Source: an uncultured Ruminococcus sp.
Lineage (GTDB): Bacteria; Bacillota; Clostridia; Oscillospirales; CAG-272
Assembly: GCA_902765885.1 (NCBI GenBank)
Contig: CACXBN010000322.1
Coordinates: forward strand, 1 to 5,889
DNA length: 5,889 nucleotides
Direction of reading: 5' to 3'
Below, one piece after another: positions 5,172-5,889 of the stretch; position 1 is the stretch's first letter, and the number at the start of each line of letters is the position of its first letter. Both the position numbers and the translations under genes were made by a program. The notes under the pieces are model-generated. The model ran no database searches. It worked only from the letters and a program-made list of their open reading frames with translations, and was not told the DNA's origin.

Positions 5172-5889
5172 TCATCCCTCAATATCGCGAATTATCTCGT
5201 CTACGGAAGCCTTGAAAACGTTATCCGTCGTCATCATCTCTCGTACGGCATCGACATTCGAATGCACCGTTGATGCATCACGGTCAAATAATTTACCGAT
5301 GCTGTCAAAGGACAGGGTGGTGTTGTTTCTCATAACATACATGGCTGCATTTCTTGCATCCTTTATGTTTTTCACCCTGCTTGAGCCTTTAAGATCTGCT
5401 TCGCTCACTTTGAATATTCTTGCCGTGCTTCTTATTATTCTGTCGGCTGTCGCTGTTTCAGGTTCTGTCTCACGGAGAAGATCCGGAATCGTCTGGATTA
5501 CTTCTGCCACCGTGTTGATCTTATGACCGTTCATCATGCTTATAAGAGAAAGCTTGTTTATGGCGCCTTCAAGCTGTCTGATGTTTTCGGTGATGTTCTT
5601 TGCAAGAAAATCAAGAACTTCATCGGAGAAGGAAATGTTCGCCTGTTCCGATTTTGCCTTCAGAATTGCCAGCCTCAGTTCATATTTGGGCGGTTTTATA
5701 TCTGCAAGGACGCCTTTTTCGAATCTTGAAGTGAGTCTTTCGGTTATTCCGGTAAGATCTTTCGGAGGTTTATCTGATGTGATTACCATCTGCTTATTAT
5801 TCTCATGCAGATATTCGAACGTGAAGAAAAACTGGTCCTGAGTCGAATCTTTGTTCTGCATGTACTGAATATCGTCGATAAGAAGGATA
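5172..5889 (-). CDS. dnaA: chromosomal replication initiator DnaA, N-terminal part outside window
   Basis: DnaA binds origin boxes and, as an ATP-bound AAA+ filament, opens DNA for replication. The 238 visible residues begin at Walker B, ILLIDDIQY (5888-5862). Next come sensor 1 VITSDKPPKDL, the box VII arginine region ERLTSRFEKG, and sensor 2 in NIRQLEGAI, so the AAA+ core looks intact. Domain IV follows: SSRVKNIKDARNAAMYVM keeps an arginine aligning with the minor-groove contact R399 of E. coli. The recognition helix is unusual: IGKLFDRDASTVHSN stands where the family has IGxxFGGRDHTTVxHA, so one Gly is lost and the box-contacting His is Ala (codon 5276-5274). The protein ends with DIIRDIEG-like family residues (here DEIIRDIEG) and a TGA at 5174-5172. 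The identity is certain. The altered DNA contacts may mean changed box specificity. Confidence 0.98.
   Translation of the reverse strand, partial: ILLIDDIQYMQNKDSTQDQFFFTFEYLHENNKQMVITSDKPPKDLTGITERLTSRFEKGVLADIKPPKYELRLAILKAKSEQANISFSDEVLDFLAKNITENIRQLEGAINKLSLISMMNGHKINTVAEVIQTIPDLLRETEPETATADRIIRSTARIFKVSEADLKGSSRVKNIKDARNAAMYVMRNNTTLSFDSIGKLFDRDASTVHSNVDAVREMMTTDNVFKASVDEIIRDIEG

Overview
The window shows the start-of-replication neighbourhood of a bacterial chromosome, read entirely from the minus strand. In transcription order it holds the 3' part of dnaA (cut by the right edge), a long A+T-rich intergenic region of about 660 bases, dnaN, a small RemB/YaaB-family (DUF370) gene, gyrB, and most of a PfkB-family sugar-phosphate kinase gene (cut by the left edge). 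The dnaA-dnaN-remB-gyrB order, the RemB protein and the moderate-to-low G+C coding sequence suggest a Bacillota lineage, most likely Clostridia-like. I cannot name a genus.

Layout: 5172-5889 encodes the AAA+ core from Walker B onward and the DNA-binding domain IV of DnaA. 4509-5171 has no credible gene. It is strongly A+T rich, carries several inverted repeats and nine copies of an 8-mer family TTWTCAAA, and is the best candidate in the window for part of oriC. 3273-4508 is dnaN, 3006-3263 is remB, and 857-2980 is gyrB. 1-860 is a 1-phosphofructokinase-like gene that overlaps the gyrB stop codon.

The genes from dnaN to the kinase are tightly packed: 9 nt between dnaN and remB, 25 nt between remB and gyrB, and an ATGA overlap between gyrB and the kinase. 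They therefore probably form one transcription unit. DnaA initiates replication, DnaN is the sliding clamp and GyrB supplies the ATPase half of gyrase. RemB is a small DNA-binding regulator in relatives. The kinase has no known link to replication.

The unusual points are: (1) the DnaA recognition helix departs from the near-universal GGRDHTT signature (here DRDAST, with the His replaced by Ala and one Gly missing); (2) no good consensus DnaA box is seen in the dnaA-dnaN gap, which instead carries the TTWTCAAA family, raising the possibility that initiator and sites have diverged together; (3) the S4-domain gene and recF, usual between dnaN and remB/gyrB in Bacillota, are absent; (4) a sugar kinase occupies the place where gyrA often lies and appears translationally coupled to gyrB; (5) GyrB and DnaN each carry an acidic insertion.
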